From Mesotaenium endlicherianum (lineage: Eukaryota > Streptophyta > Zygnematophyceae > Zygnematales > Mesotaeniaceae), in the NCBI GenBank assembly GCA_009602735.1, contig WELA01001056.1, forward strand, positions 198,905-262,904: a DNA stretch of 64,000 nt. The letters are read 5' to 3'. Numbering within the stretch: the first letter of the stretch is position 1; each line of letters opens with the position of its first letter. The notes beneath the pieces were generated by a model, which worked only from the letters and a program-made list of their open reading frames with translations, had not been told where the DNA came from and ran no database searches. The translations under genes were made by a program, and so were the position numbers. Of this stretch, positions 9,505 to 20,507 are shown piece after piece.

Positions 9505-10224
9505 TGAAATGAATCGACTTACCAAATAGGCGATTAACAATTAATAAAGATCTTTATATCAGCAAGTAATCTTTATGGTATTTCCGTTAACTAGTTAAAC
9601 GGCAAAGGACAATACACTAGCAGGGAATAATACTCGTAAGTCAAATGCGAGTAAACTAGCATCAATGATGCAAATCAGTAAACTCATACATAAGCAAGGT
9701 TAGAAGACAGTGCGTATCAATGGCTTCTCGCCTTGGATTCAGATCTCTCTCAGTAAGCTGTACAAGAGAGTTGGCCTCGTTTCCGAATGCCGAACTCGAG
9801 AGCAATGCCTAGCATATGTACATGGAATGAGTTTACTGTTCAACGGTCAGTGCGATGGCACCGCCTACCCGGGAGTTAACCACGTTGGTAGGACCTCGGT
9901 TAACCAAATCCACCGCCATCTCCCATCATCCCGAATAGCCATCCATCATAGGGATGTCATCTGGCTATTCATCTAGCATATCGCACTTAGATGCATATCA
10001 AGGCAGTTCGCTGCTACCGAGTACGGAAGTCAGCTTGCTGTCAAAGAATGTGTCAGCAAGCTGACTTATATGGACTTTCAGCCTGCTGCTTTCGACTGAG
10101 TCAGCAAACTGATAATTATGTAAAGTCCAGCAGACTGACTATTAACTAAAGTTCAGCAGGCTGAACTTAAATAACTATTATATTTAAATGAATATTATAT
10201 CGACTAATATACTGATTCATTACA
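9505..10224 (-). repeat. Family A LTR, 5' LTR of A1
   Basis: This LTR has 720 bp with TG...CA ends on the minus strand, and is nearly identical to 1660-2379 (scattered substitutions and single-base indels). The primer-binding site follows at 9492-9503. Its outer end abuts B1 pol sequence at 10225. Confidence 0.93.
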
Positions 10225-11813
10225 TGGATGGAGTTTCTGCAACAATTTGACTACAAGATTGAGTACTTACCTGGGAAGATCAACCCTGCAGACGCTTTAT
10301 CCAGGAGATGTGACCTTGCAGCTGTTTCAGTTATCAAGGAGAGTATGGACTTCAAGGAGAAGCTTCAAAGAGGTTACGAGGAGGACCCAGAGTTTGTCGA
10401 TGGTGGAGCAGCTGAGTCCAACTCAAATATGCAAAAGAAGGATGACATATGGTATTATGGTGATTCCAAGAGAGTGGTGGTACCTGACATCAAGAAGCTA
10501 CGAGACTTACTACTTGCGGAGCATCACGATTGCTTATATGATGGACACTTTGGAAGTGAGAAGACGGCAAGCATGCTGAAGCGAGAGTACTATTGGAGGA
10601 ATATGGACAAGGACATCGAGGAGTGAATCAGTGTTTGCGATGCGTGCCAGCGGAACAAGACGCCGAATCAAAAGAAGGGAGGCACCTTGCAACCCCTGCC
10701 TATTCCAGATTATCCTTGGGAGCAGATTGCTATGGACTTCATCACATCATTACCAACGAGTGGTCAAGGACACGATGCAATATGAAGTGTGTCTGACAGA
10801 CTCAGCAAGATGGCACACTTCATTCCCATGAAGGAGACTTGTACGTCAGCAGATGTGGCACGGCTATTTCTTGATCATATTTTTAGGCTGTATGGGTTGC
10901 CAAAGATGATTGTTTCAGATTGGGATCCAAGGTTTACAAGCAACTTTTGGCGGTCATTGTTTACTTTGATGGGGACTAAGCTGAGCATGAGCACTTCCTA
11001 TCATCCTCAGACAGACGGGCAGAGTGAGAGGCTCAACAGAATTCTGCAAGAGGTGCTCAGGAGTTCTACTATGGAAGACCCTTCAGGGTGGAACAACAAG
11101 CTGCCAGGGTTGGAGTTTCCCTACAACAACATCATGCAAGGATCCACGTAGCAGTCACCATTTGCTATGGTTTATGGGAGAGAAGTATATCATCCAGGGA
11201 ACATCTTGTTGGAGAAGGCCAAGGAGACTCAGGTTCCTACAACACAAGCGTGTATGGAGCAGATGGCCAAGACTTGGGACATGGCTAAGAAGTCTATATG
11301 GAAGGCGCAAGAAGAGCAGGTCAAGCATGCTAATAAGCATCGAAATGAAGTGACATGCCATGTGGACGACAAAGTACTCTTGTCAACAGAGAACCTACCT
11401 TTCACAGGCAAGAGGAAACTGCGGGTACGGTTTACAGGTCCCTTTGTGGTGCTCAAGCAGGTTAATTCAGTGACCTACAAGCTGGAACTTTCTTCAGGCT
11501 AGCGTATCCATGATGTGTTCCATGTCAGTTGTTTGCGGCCATACGTTGACCCGAATGAAGGACATCCAGGACAACTACCGACACCGCCACCACCAATCAA
11601 GATCGATGATGTGTTGGAGTATGAAGTGGAGGCGATTGTTGGCGATTGACGAGTCAAGCGAGGTCAACGATTTGTTCAAGACTATCTGGATAAGTGGAAA
11701 GGCTACCATGCGGACGACAACACTTAGGAGCCGGAGGCCAACTTGACTCATTGTAAGAGTAAGTTGAGACGTTACTTGTAGAATGCGTCGAGGACGTCGC
11801 ATCTTGAGGAGGG
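10225..11813 (+). pseudogene. Family B pol remnant (B1): end of RNase H, integrase, chromodomain
   Basis: On the plus strand the sequence can be read from the end of RNase H ([14 protein letters not shown]) through the integrase zinc region (CDACQRNKTPNQ), the DDE core (MDFITSLP, IVSDWDPRFTS, QTDGQSERLN) and a degraded chromodomain (DKWKGYHADDN). At least seven in-frame stops interrupt it. Two early ones are Trp codons changed to TGA, compared with B2 at 22251-23273. The 5' part was displaced by A1, which is inserted at 10224/10225. A polypurine tract (11804-11816) leads into the 3' LTR. The product is not functional. Confidence 0.9.
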
Positions 11814-11816
11814 GGA

Positions 11817-12560
11817 TGATGTAAGGTCATAAGTTTATAAAGTGCATTTTAAATTCCATGAAATATATATTCTGATTGCATAGTAGTGTACAGTGCATTT
11901 TTGTGGTTACTTTGATATAAAGTTCATTGAATGTGGTCAAGTATTGAGAGAGTTATGGATTTCCGAAGTTTAATTAATTTTGAGGTTGGTTGACGACTGT
12001 CCTTAATTTGCGGTGAGCGCGACCGTTGGATTGACCGACAGCGTCGAGCGATCTGGGCCGTTAGAGTGAATTCAAATCTTCACGTAATTTCGGCTGACGC
12101 GGAGTGCCGACCAGGTCGATTTACCTAGAAGTTTCGGAATAGCCTAGCGCGTCTAAATTAGTATATTCTAGATATTTCGATGCATGTGGACGTCAAATCG
12201 GCCCGACACGTCAGATGAGACTGATCTGACTTACTCATGAATGTTCTGGAAGGGACGATCTGAAAAACACTTAGGAAAATCCGTTGCTAAGCGGCCCTCC
12301 CGCCTAGAGAGGAGGACTTAGGTCGAAAAACCATTAATAGGCATAACTACCTCATTTCCTATCAGTTTTCACTTTTGTAAATTTTTACGAGTTTGTAATG
12401 ACAAGATCTTTCATCCTAGTCCATTTGTGAGCAGTTTCTTGCTACTCAAAATGTCAAGTAATTTTTTTAAGCTTTCTTAGTGATATGCCGCTGCAATCTT
12501 TAGTATGATTGCAACTAATTCTTTTCCTCATGAGTCATTACGCTTCCACTAGGACACCCT
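11817..12560 (+). repeat. Family B 3' LTR (B1), end lost
   Basis: It starts TGATGTAAGG right after the purine run TTGAGGAGGGGGA. From about 11995 onward it matches the reverse complement of the B2 5' LTR (34273-34845). The match fades near 12560, about 15 bases short of the expected CCCTTTCA end, where Rep-like sequence begins. Confidence 0.85.
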
Positions 12561-13307
12561 ACGCAAGGAGTACATCAAATTCAGACGAAGTCGACTGGTG
12601 TTGTCATGAAAGAGCTGAAGAGATTCATGGGGTGGAGCGCAGGACCGTGGAGTAGGACAACTGCGGAGGGCAAAGGGATCTCGGTGTCGACGAGGCTACT
12701 TGCTCAGAAAGGTTTGCACACCTTTGTGGGTATGGTGGGTTACCGTACCAAAGATATGCATACAAATTCTACTTTCCTGCTTCTGAGGAAAGGTGTCACT
12801 GACGAGATGATAGCGAAAGGGAGTGACATGTATCTGGCTCTTGGTGACGTAAAGAATAAAAATTGGGTAGGAATTAACATTAACTCGCTGTATGAGAGAG
12901 TTTGGCATTACTGGGTATACAGCTTGAGGAAGGACGGCGAGCGTTATCCGAATACAGCTTCTGTCTTATTACACATGATCAAGTCTGGAAGGTACTATCC
13001 TTGAACGCATCTCATGGCACAGGGTGGCAGGGGAGTGAACCTCGCCAGAGACAAGGCCATGTTTGTAATGATGACCAGGCCGCAGGACACAAGGATAGAA
13101 GATATTTACATCGTTTTTCTTAATTATGACGAGCCTGTTCCTGACATGAGGGGAGGGAGGTACTACTATGTACAAGGTGCTGTGCTAGGTGAGAATTGCG
13201 ACAGACCACTGCCTGTAAATGTTGACGGGAGGGGGGGGCATCCTGAAGGGGAGGTGTCTCAACCATGGATAGATGATGTAGAAGTCGTTGAGGTTTTGGC
13301 GCTGTAG
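12561..13307 (+). pseudogene. Rep/HUH-like transposon protein remnant
   Basis: One frame is open from the end of the B1 LTR to 13307 except for a single TGA at 13002-13004. It contains GLHTFVGMVGYRTKD (GYRTKD at 12738-12755), KNKNWVGI, a Trp/Tyr-rich helix, SGRYYP and, after the stop, GGRGVNLARDKA and IEDIYIVFLN. From memory, charophyte and oomycete mobile-element proteins share this motif order (GYC-KD ... KNR ... YYP ... GRG-D--RA ... T--DI--VFF); I associate them with HUH endonuclease elements of the Replitron kind. The Tyr-x-x-Lys pattern fits the catalytic motif of rolling-circle Rep proteins. The 5' end is truncated. The family assignment is tentative; the coding character is clearer than the identity. 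Confidence 0.5.
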
Positions 13308-13429
13308 CAGTGCGAGCTGTTGTTTATTTCGACGGTTTTGTACTACATGCTGTCATAAAGTATGTTATTGTGTCGCGATGTTGCAATTGTGTGTTGATGT
13401 TTTGTTTTGTCGTTATCGATCGCGGCTGC

Positions 13430-13460
13430 TTGTGAGGGGAGATTTTTTGCCCCCTCACAA
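13430..13460 (+). repeat. Perfect 10-bp palindrome downstream of the Rep-like gene
   Basis: TTGTGAGGGG (13430-13439) pairs perfectly with CCCCTCACAA (13451-13460) around an 11-nt T-rich loop. It stands 120 bases after the Rep-like frame. Terminal hairpins are characteristic of transposons moved by HUH nucleases, so it may mark the 3' end of that element. Apart from it, nothing is recognisable at 13308-13575. Confidence 0.6.
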
Positions 13461-13575
13461 ACATTCAATTGCGATGCATAATGGGAACGAAACACAAACA
13501 AATACTATTATCTTCAACAAAGTAAGACAAATGCAACACAAAACCAATTGACTCTAATACAAAGACAATCGCAAA

Positions 13576-13904
13576 CTAAGTACCAGGGGCTCTATATTTC
13601 GGAGAGAGAGACTTTGAACTGGATCTCCTTCTCCTGTCTGATGGCCTCCTGAAACTTTGGGGCTCAGACCAGGGTGAACCAAGGGGTGAACGCAGCAACT
13701 GGACAGCCTGCACTTGCACTGTCTGCAAGTTGATGGAGATTGCTCTCTCCTGTGCAGCTCTCAAACTGACAGTGACATACACTGGCATATCGGAGGGGTG
13801 TTGCATGACATGGGTAAGGGCACATGCTTTCTATGAGAGGGGGATGCTGGCTGCCCTCTGGCTGCCTCCTTGGCAACCCTTCTGTTTGCTCTGTCGACTG
13901 AGTC
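13576..13904 (-). pseudogene. Family A ORF3, C-terminal fragment (copy A4)
   Basis: Minus-strand reading recovers the ORF3 tail: QHPSDMPVYV, LLRSPLGS, FRRPSDRRR and a final APGT followed by stop, aligned with A1 ORF3 (QHPTGMPVYV ... APGTTP) and A2. A frame change lies upstream of QHP. The fragment ends exactly at the LTR of A3 (13905), so A3 was inserted into this ORF3. The sequence on the other side of A3 is not in the window. Confidence 0.75.
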
Positions 13905-15111
13905 TGAAATGAATCTTCCTTATTCAAGATTAACATATTTCATTTAAATACATGAGATCAAAGATAGGTGGAAGCGTGTGAAACCAGGGACCAATCTTTG
14001 CCCTTATAATGAATTCCATTTACTCATCTACACCCCTTGACTCACTTACCGTAGTGTACCATAGTTGCACACTAACACGAGGCACAAGTAAGAGGCGAGC
14101 TGGAGGACTTGAGCTTCTCCTTTAGAAACTCATGGCCTCTTGCCTACCAGGCATGCAAGCATGAATAGCACATGCACAACATCAGGGGACTGAATAGCAA
14201 AGGCGCTCTCATTCAGATGACCATAATGTAGCTAAAACACATCCCACTTACTTAGGTGCAAAACCATGGAATCTGTCCGCTGTGTGACCCCAAAATGTCA
14301 GAGAACATACCTCTGCCAATACTACTCCAAATTGAGCAAACCTAACGGCAACAGGTGCATCTTGACGAGACCTTTTTGAAAACGCCTAGTTTGCCCCATT
14401 TGGAGCGCAGACAAAGCAGCCATGTCAATTTCCATGAAGGCTAGTCATTAGAACGAACCCAAAAGTGCACACATGACTTGCAAGTAGAAATCCGACTGTA
14501 AAGCCTACTGTCCAGAATGAGGGACCACGAGATCCCAGCCTGCTATGTACCTAGTGACCACCTGGTTGACCACGGCGCAAGGTGCGCCGTTTTGTGGGAA
14601 ACTCGTTAAGTTGGAACCCACGGATCTAGGTATAACGACCACATTAATTGGTCGGTTGACTGAAGTCCTAATTGTTCAGTTGACTGACGACGGCTTCGCC
14701 TACCCAGGACTTAACCACACTGGTAGGACATCGGTTTACCGAATCTCAGTCGACCTTCCGACTTTCAATATACTACGGTCATTTGTGCCAATCTACAAAT
14801 AATAATTTAAATGAATATATCTACCCTTAGCGTACTGAAGCTAAGTATACTGACTAATATTATGCGAGCTTACTATATGTCATCCTGCTGATATTACATC
14901 CTATGTAAAACTGATATATAAATCTCAGCAAACTACACTATGATACAAAAGTCATCCTGCTGACCTTTTTGACAAAGAAAGTAACCTCGCATTACATCGA
15001 CATACATTCATTTAAATGAACTCGCGCATGTGAGTATATTGACATAATACTTATTTAGTGTTGTATTTATACATGCAAATAATTAAATAAATAATGAACT
15101 GATTCATTACA
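13905..15111 (-). repeat. Long LTR of an A-related element (A3), 3' LTR
   Basis: The plus strand begins TGAAATGAATC and ends GATTCATTACA, the same ends as family A LTRs, but the length is 1207 bp rather than 720. A middle part (about 14690-14745) is recognisably similar to family A (the CCTACCC...TTAACCAC...GGTAGGAC stretch). A polypurine tract and hairpin abut its start (15112). The flank at 13900-13904 is GAGTC; the partner LTR is missing. Confidence 0.75.
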
Positions 15112-15147
15112 ATCTCCCCAACTTAAATTGTTGTCGCCTCGACAACA
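15112..15147 (-). promoter_or_regulatory. 3' polypurine tract with hairpin, A3
   Basis: The minus strand has hairpin TGTTGTCG/CGACAACA (15129-15147), identical in stem and loop to A1, then TTTAAGTTGGGGAGAT against the LTR. The stretch 15148-15816 upstream in element sense holds no recognisable ORF, unlike A1 and A2, where ORF3 lies here. Confidence 0.7.
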
Positions 15148-15816
15148 CTCAGCATACAATTCATTTATTCAATAATACACTTTAGTCAATTAGGTGAAGT
15201 AAAGCAAGCAAACAAAACATGAGCGTGATATATTTACCTACCCAATGGAAGTAAAAAAATTAATCACAGCAAACTGTCCTACAAGCCACCATCTGACTTC
15301 ACCATCATAAACTGAAGACATGCATGGATTTACCCCTACTCACAGTAGTCCTTCCAGTTGAAAGACACAATAGAGCACCTCACACCATGCAAACCACACC
15401 CAAATCAAACAGCCTCCTTTCGAGGTCAAACAATGAAAGAATGTTATTAAGGCTCAGCCAACAGAACTAAGCCTTTTCTCCTTCTCTTGGTCTTCAACTC
15501 CTGCCGTGCTCTAACACTAAGTTCAAAGAAACATATGATTTTGAGCAATATGCTGGTCACCTCAAGCAGGTCCCTGATGTGCCATGCATCATTGCTACCC
15601 AATCCCAAGTTATGGCAATGTACTTACTCAGGTAGTACGTACACTTGCTCCAACAGTGTACTGCAACTCACTGTTTACACCAGTCAGTCACTGATGCTCC
15701 TCATAATAATGCAGTATACACATAGGATGTGGCAGTGTATGACCCGGTTAGTACATACACTTGCTGCTGAGTATGCAGGTAAGCACAGCTTACTGAATAC
15801 TCCTAATACACATCCC

Positions 15817-15858
15817 ATCTCCCTCTCCCCAACTTAAATAGCTGTCGACCCGACAGCT
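15817..15858 (-). promoter_or_regulatory. Internal polypurine tract with hairpin, A3
   Basis: A hairpin with stem AGCTGTCG/CGACAGCT (15840-15858) and a 3-nt loop is followed on the minus strand by ATTTAAGTTGGGGAGAGGGAGAT. The stem differs from the 3' hairpin (TGTTGTCG/CGACAACA) at three positions, and all three are matched by changes in the other arm. Confidence 0.6.
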
Positions 15859-16841
15859 CTAACCACATAAGCACAACAAGAAGTGCCTACAACTCCACAT
15901 CATAAAAACCACACAGAGTGACAGTCACAGAGGATTGCGGCGGTACGAGTGGGTGGAGAAGAAGCAACAAGGGAAAGCCGAGAGAGGACACAAAGTGCAA
16001 ACACCCAAGTAAGCAAGAAAGAAAGTCCCGCCTCCCAAAAAAATAGTCCATTTTTCAGGATTAGAGCAATGCCCAGAGTGGCATAGGGAAGAGTGCACTG
16101 CAATTCAGACCCTCTCATCATAAAGCTCTATCCATGAATAACCCAAACTCAAGCCAGCGTATTACACCCCTCCATTTGGAAGTGTAGATTGCTTGCTATG
16201 AGATAAAGACAACCGGCCCCATTAGCACGTTCCTCCAATACCAAAGAGTAGCTCAGTTAGCTGACTCTACCAACGCATGCATACAATGACTCATATTAGT
16301 CCTTCCTAGCAAGACATACGCCGAAATGACAACCACCAAATAGTGAGAGTCAACAATCCAAGTGAAAAGGGAACAAAAACAACCAACTGTATCATAGTTC
16401 TGATGTTTCAGGATACTCCCTCCTACAGGCCTTACTGCCTGAAGTTGCCCAGAGGACAGGTGGGGAAGCGTCACGTGGCAGCGTCCAGCATGCCAACTCC
16501 TTGGCCTCTCTCGACCTGTATGTCACCATTGCTTCACACTCTGCTTGCTGGTCTCAGTCTGTCAAACAGACAACAAGCCAGTGTGCAAGTTACCTTCCAT
16601 GAGCTTAGCTACGCGTGGTAAACACCACACCCTAGCTGCATCAGTCTACTCGAGATCTGATGCCTCCATCTTACATAGTTCCCGGGAGGGCGAGGCAATT
16701 GAGCAAACTTGGACTCTAAATGACCGGCTACTTATGGACTACAGCCAAGTAAATTTTCAAAATTTATAATGCAGAGACCTATCACCAGTAGCAGTTTTAG
16801 TTTTCTGTCCAGAAACTGTGAGAAGAGAAGAGTGTCTAATG
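15859..16841. other. Unassigned sequence between A3 and C
   Basis: No ORF, LTR or polypurine tract is recognisable. The join between A3 internal sequence and the 3' region of C must lie here. A family C 3' LTR (expected start TGTAGTGA, as at 22250) is absent. Confidence 0.6.
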
Positions 16842-19800
16842 TCAATTTTTCCTCTTTCTTGTTCTTGCAGGCTGCCTCCAAGGGGTACTCTGCTGCTTCT
16901 TGATGGTGGCAGGCTGCCTCCCTGAATTCTTCGGGCTTCTAGTAGAGAGACTTGGGGCTGGTCCAAGATGGGGGTTGGCGGCATGGAAGCGCTTCAACTT
17001 TCTCTGAACTTTGTCAAGGTAGTGCGCCGCCACCCAACTATTCTCCAAATCTGGATATCCTTTCCACTTGATCAAGTGTTGCTGCTGTCGCCTGAAATTT
17101 CTCATAGCCACTATGTCTTCAACTTCGTACTCCAAATGATCATCCACTATTGTTGGGGCTGGTGGGGTTGTCACACGTCCTGGGAACTTGTTGTCGGGTT
17201 GCACATATGGCTTGAAGAGGGAAGCGTGGAATACGGGGTCGATGTGCATAGTCTGGGGAAGTTCTAGCTTGAAAGCAACGGGGTTGACTTGCTGGATAAT
17301 CTTGAAGGGTCCCAAATACTTGGGAGAGAACTTGCTGCCGGCAGGCCTGTTGTTCAGGGAAATATTCTTGGATGATAGTAACACGTTGTCACCCGCTCTG
17401 TACGTAATTTCTCTTCTGGATCTGTTCGCCACTCTTGCTTGAGCATCTTGCGCGTGTTGTAGAGCTTTCTTCGCTGCTGTAAGGGCTGCTTCTAATGTCT
17501 CCATAAAATCTGTGGCTGCAGGTACTTCATCATGGCCAGCCGTGAAGCTCAGTGGCGTGGTCGGATGGAAGCCATAGTTGAGGAAGAATGGGGACTCTTG
17601 GGTAGAGGCCTGCGTAGTGTTGTTGTAGGCAAACTCGAGGGGGGTCAAGTACATGTCCCAGTCTTGCTCGAGGGTAGACACGTAGGCCTTTAGAGAGGTC
17701 TTTAGGGTACGATTCATACGCTCGGTTTGCCCATCTGATTGTGGGTGGTAGGCAGTAGACATATCCAGCGATGTACCCAAGTTCTTGAAGAGATTTTTCC
17801 AGAAATGGCTTGTGAATCTTGGATCTCTATCTGACACAATTCTTGATGGTAGTCCATGGAGTCGGAAGATGTTGTCAAAGATGAGTCTTGCAAGTTGTGG
17901 TGCTGTAGCCTTAGTCGTCGTGGGAATAAAATGAGCCATCTTGGTAAGTCTGTCCACCACCGTGAGTATTGCATTATGGCCTCGAGGTGTCACGGGCAAG
18001 TCCACGATAAGGTCCATTGAGATGTCCGTCCATTGTCTTTCGGGGATTGGTAGTGGTTGGAGGAGTCCTCCCGCCTTTTGCGATGATGGCTTGATTCTTT
18101 GGCATGTGTCACAGCTCCTGCAGTACTCCTTGACTTGCTTAGACATGCCTGGCCAACAATAAGTCCTAGCTAGAACGCCCGTGGTCCTTAGGATTCCAAA
18201 GTGTCCTCCAAGAGGGTTGTCGTGTGCTTCTCGTAGAAGCAAGAGCCGGAGGTCTAAGTCATTAGGAACACATCTCTGGCCCGTATCTTGCCTCACCCAA
18301 TAATTGCCTTCTTGCTTCTTGCATGGGTCCAAGGCTGCTTCTCCGTTCTTGTAGTAAGGGTCTCTTTCATAGGCGGCTGAAAATCGAGCTTCCAGATCTG
18401 TCTTCAGGGATACCATCACTGCATTTAATTGCAGTCTTGAGAGGGGGTCAGCCGGGTTTGTCTTGCCGGGCTGGTACTGAATCGTGATGTTGTATTGTTG
18501 CAAGTATCCGCTCCATCTTGCTTGTCTCCTTGAGAGATACGGCTGCGTTTGGAGGTGCTTTAACGCCTCGTGGTCCGTGGTGACCAGTACTTTGCGTCCT
18601 TCAACGTAGCAGCGCCAAACCTTCAAGGCATGTACAATCGCCAATGCCTCTCGCTCCGTGGTTGTATAATTTTGCTCGGCTGGATTTAGCTTCCTTGACT
18701 CGTAGGCGATGGGCTGCAGTCCCTTGCCTTGGTCTTGAAGCAGGATTGCTCCTATTGCATAGGAAGATGCATCGGTGATGACGTGGAAGGGCCAATCTGG
18801 GTTTGGACTTGGGAGTGTGAGCACCGGGGATGTGGTCAATCTTCGCTTTAACTCTTGAAATGCCTCTTCCTCTTTCTCGGTCCATGTATATAGCCTGTCC
18901 TTCTTGAGTAGATCTGTCAGGGGGGCTGCTATGTGCGAGAAGCCTTGGATGAATTTTCTGTACCAATTGGCAAATCCCAAGAATGACTGGAGTTCTTTCT
19001 TGGTCGTGGGGGTTGGCCATTCCTCCACCACCGTGGTCTTCTTGGGGTCCATCTTGATGCCATCAGCAGTCACGTGGAGACCTAGGAACTCCACTTCTTG
19101 TTTGGCAAACTCGCACTTTGACTCCTTCGCAAATAGCTTGTTTTGCTTCAATACTTCAAGGACTTCTTTCAAGTGTCTCGCATGCTCTTCAAGGGTCTTG
19201 CTGTAGATAAGGATGTCATCGATGAATACCACCACAAATCTGTCCAACATGGGCTGAAATATGGTGTTCATCATAGTCATGAAAGTTGCTGGCGCGTTGG
19301 TGAGTCCAAATGGCAGGACCATGAACTCAAAATGTCCATATCTTGTCCTGAATGCCGTCTTCTCTATGTCCGGTTCTGCGATGCGAATCTGGTGGTAGCC
19401 GCTCCGTAAGTCAATCTTCGTGAAGTACTTGGCTCCAACCAGCCGGTCCATGAGCTCATCCATGCGCGGCAGCGGGTATCGATTCTTGATGGTGATCTTG
19501 TTGAGGGCGCGATAGTCCACACACATCCTCAAGGTACCATCTTTCTTCTTGACAAATAGCACCGGGGCTCCAAATGGCGACTTGCTAGGTCGAATGAAGC
19601 CATGCTCCAGTAGCTCCTTGATTTGCTTCTTGACTTCGTCTAGCTCCGTGTATGACATTTTGAACGTAGGCCGAGAGATGGGCTTGCTTCCGGGCTCCAA
19701 CTCTATCTTGTGGTCTACGAATCTTTTGGGGGGTAGGCCCTTGGGCAATTCCGGGGAGAACACTTCTTTGTAGTCCTCTAAGACTTCTTGTATCTCCTTG

Positions 19801-20507
19801 GGAACGGGGCTGCCTTCTTGACTCTCGATGTCTTTCTTGATGTCTTTTGGCGTGATCAAGGCCAAAAGAAGCTCGTGTCCCTTCCTCACAAGTCTCTTGA
19901 GTTGGAGGGCGGACAATAGTATCTCGTGTGCCGGCTTCTGGATGTCTTGGGTCTGGATATTCTGGATTGCGCGCAAAATACAGATTCTTGAAGTGATGTC
20001 ATTCTTGATCTTGATAGTACCGGTCCTCCAATCAACTTGGGGGTTGTGCTTGGTCAACCAAGGCGTCCCTAGGATGACGTCGTACTTGCCCAATTGCATG
20101 GGGGAGAACACTACTCTATCCTTGAAGGACTTGATAGAGAGTGCCAAGGGGTACGTCTTCTTGGAAGGGGTAGTATAGGAGAATCCATCGGGCATCATAA
20201 TCTCCTCGTCGTGGTCAAGAGTTCGCATAGTAATACCGTGCTTGGTGGCAAAATCTGCAGCAATGAAGTTGCCTTGAGCTCCGCTGTCCACCAAGATGTG
20301 GACCTTCTCTCCTCCAAGGTAACCTCTCAAACTCATTGGGGCTGGAACGTCGTCTTCAACGGGTATCTCCACCTCACTTGGCTTGTTGTCTTCTCGTGAA
20401 GTGGGTCTTGGGGTGGTAGGCTCCTGGCCTACCGGCGTTGTCCGTTTTTTGACAACTTTTTGGGGCATGAAAGTGCACGATGGCCCTTTTCCTTGCAATA
20501 AAAGCAT
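16842..20507 (-). CDS. pol: Family C pol: protease, RT, RNase H, integrase, chromodomain, intact
   Basis: This is an uninterrupted 1221-codon frame, overlapping gag by 79 bases in the -1 frame. Order: aspartic protease (VDSGAQGNF; catalytic Asp within 20277-20288); reverse transcriptase ([27 protein letters not shown], catalytic FIDD at 19215-19226); RNase H ([15 protein letters not shown]); integrase with HHCC (CDTCQRIK) and DDE ([34 protein letters not shown]); chromodomain-type end ([14 protein letters not shown]). All key residues are present, so the enzyme may be functional. The element itself lacks a 3' LTR and cannot transpose normally. The true Pol begins at the frameshift at 20444-20450, not at the upstream ATG. 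Confidence 0.95.
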   Translation of the reverse strand: MLLLQGKGPSCTFMPQKVVKKRTTPVGQEPTTPRPTSREDNKPSEVEIPVEDDVPAPMSLRGYLGGEKVHILVDSGAQGNFIAADFATKHGITMRTLDHDEEIMMPDGFSYTTPSKKTYPLALSIKSFKDRVVFSPMQLGKYDVILGTPWLTKHNPQVDWRTGTIKIKNDITSRICILRAIQNIQTQDIQKPAHEILLSALQLKRLVRKGHELLLALITPKDIKKDIESQEGSPVPKEIQEVLEDYKEVFSPELPKGLPPKRFVDHKIELEPGSKPISRPTFKMSYTELDEVKKQIKELLEHGFIRPSKSPFGAPVLFVKKKDGTLRMCVDYRALNKITIKNRYPLPRMDELMDRLVGAKYFTKIDLRSGYHQIRIAEPDIEKTAFRTRYGHFEFMVLPFGLTNAPATFMTMMNTIFQPMLDRFVVVFIDDILIYSKTLEEHARHLKEVLEVLKQNKLFAKESKCEFAKQEVEFLGLHVTADGIKMDPKKTTVVEEWPTPTTKKELQSFLGFANWYRKFIQGFSHIAAPLTDLLKKDRLYTWTEKEEEAFQELKRRLTTSPVLTLPSPNPDWPFHVITDASSYAIGAILLQDQGKGLQPIAYESRKLNPAEQNYTTTEREALAIVHALKVWRCYVEGRKVLVTTDHEALKHLQTQPYLSRRQARWSGYLQQYNITIQYQPGKTNPADPLSRLQLNAVMVSLKTDLEARFSAAYERDPYYKNGEAALDPCKKQEGNYWVRQDTGQRCVPNDLDLRLLLLREAHDNPLGGHFGILRTTGVLARTYCWPGMSKQVKEYCRSCDTCQRIKPSSQKAGGLLQPLPIPERQWTDISMDLIVDLPVTPRGHNAILTVVDRLTKMAHFIPTTTKATAPQLARLIFDNIFRLHGLPSRIVSDRDPRFTSHFWKNLFKNLGTSLDMSTAYHPQSDGQTERMNRTLKTSLKAYVSTLEQDWDMYLTPLEFAYNNTTQASTQESPFFLNYGFHPTTPLSFTAGHDEVPAATDFMETLEAALTAAKKALQHAQDAQARVANRSRREITYRAGDNVLLSSKNISLNNRPAGSKFSPKYLGPFKIIQQVNPVAFKLELPQTMHIDPVFHASLFKPYVQPDNKFPGRVTTPPAPTIVDDHLEYEVEDIVAMRNFRRQQQHLIKWKGYPDLENSWVAAHYLDKVQRKLKRFHAANPHLGPAPSLSTRSPKNSGRQPATIKKQQSTPWRQPARTRKRKN
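20415..20450 (-). promoter_or_regulatory. -1 ribosomal frameshift signal, family C gag/pol
   Basis: On the minus strand the classic slippery heptamer A AAA AAC (20444-20450) lies in gag phase. After a 10-nt spacer (20434-20443) there is a perfect 7-bp stem, GGTAGGC type (20427-20433 with 20415-20421), with a 5-nt loop. The gag stop (20429-20431) is inside the stem. Slippage joins Gag to the pol frame at [11 protein letters not shown]. Confidence 0.85.

Larger units (their letters stand above)
1660..10224 (-). mobile_element. Family A Ty3/gypsy chromovirus-like element A1
   Basis: This is a full-length minus-strand element: 5' LTR 9505-10224, primer-binding site, gag, pol (with an assembly gap), internal hairpin/polypurine tract, ORF3, 3' hairpin/polypurine tract, 3' LTR 1660-2379. 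It is inserted in the pol of the plus-strand element B1, which resumes exactly at 10225. The left flank of the insertion is outside the window, so no target duplication can be checked. Gag is open and the readable pol is open over 2.7 kb, so it is a young copy. Confidence 0.9.

Noticed and set aside
15487-15837. Plus-strand ORF between the A3 polypurine motifs
   Set aside because: No similarity to ORF3 or other families, and antisense to the element.
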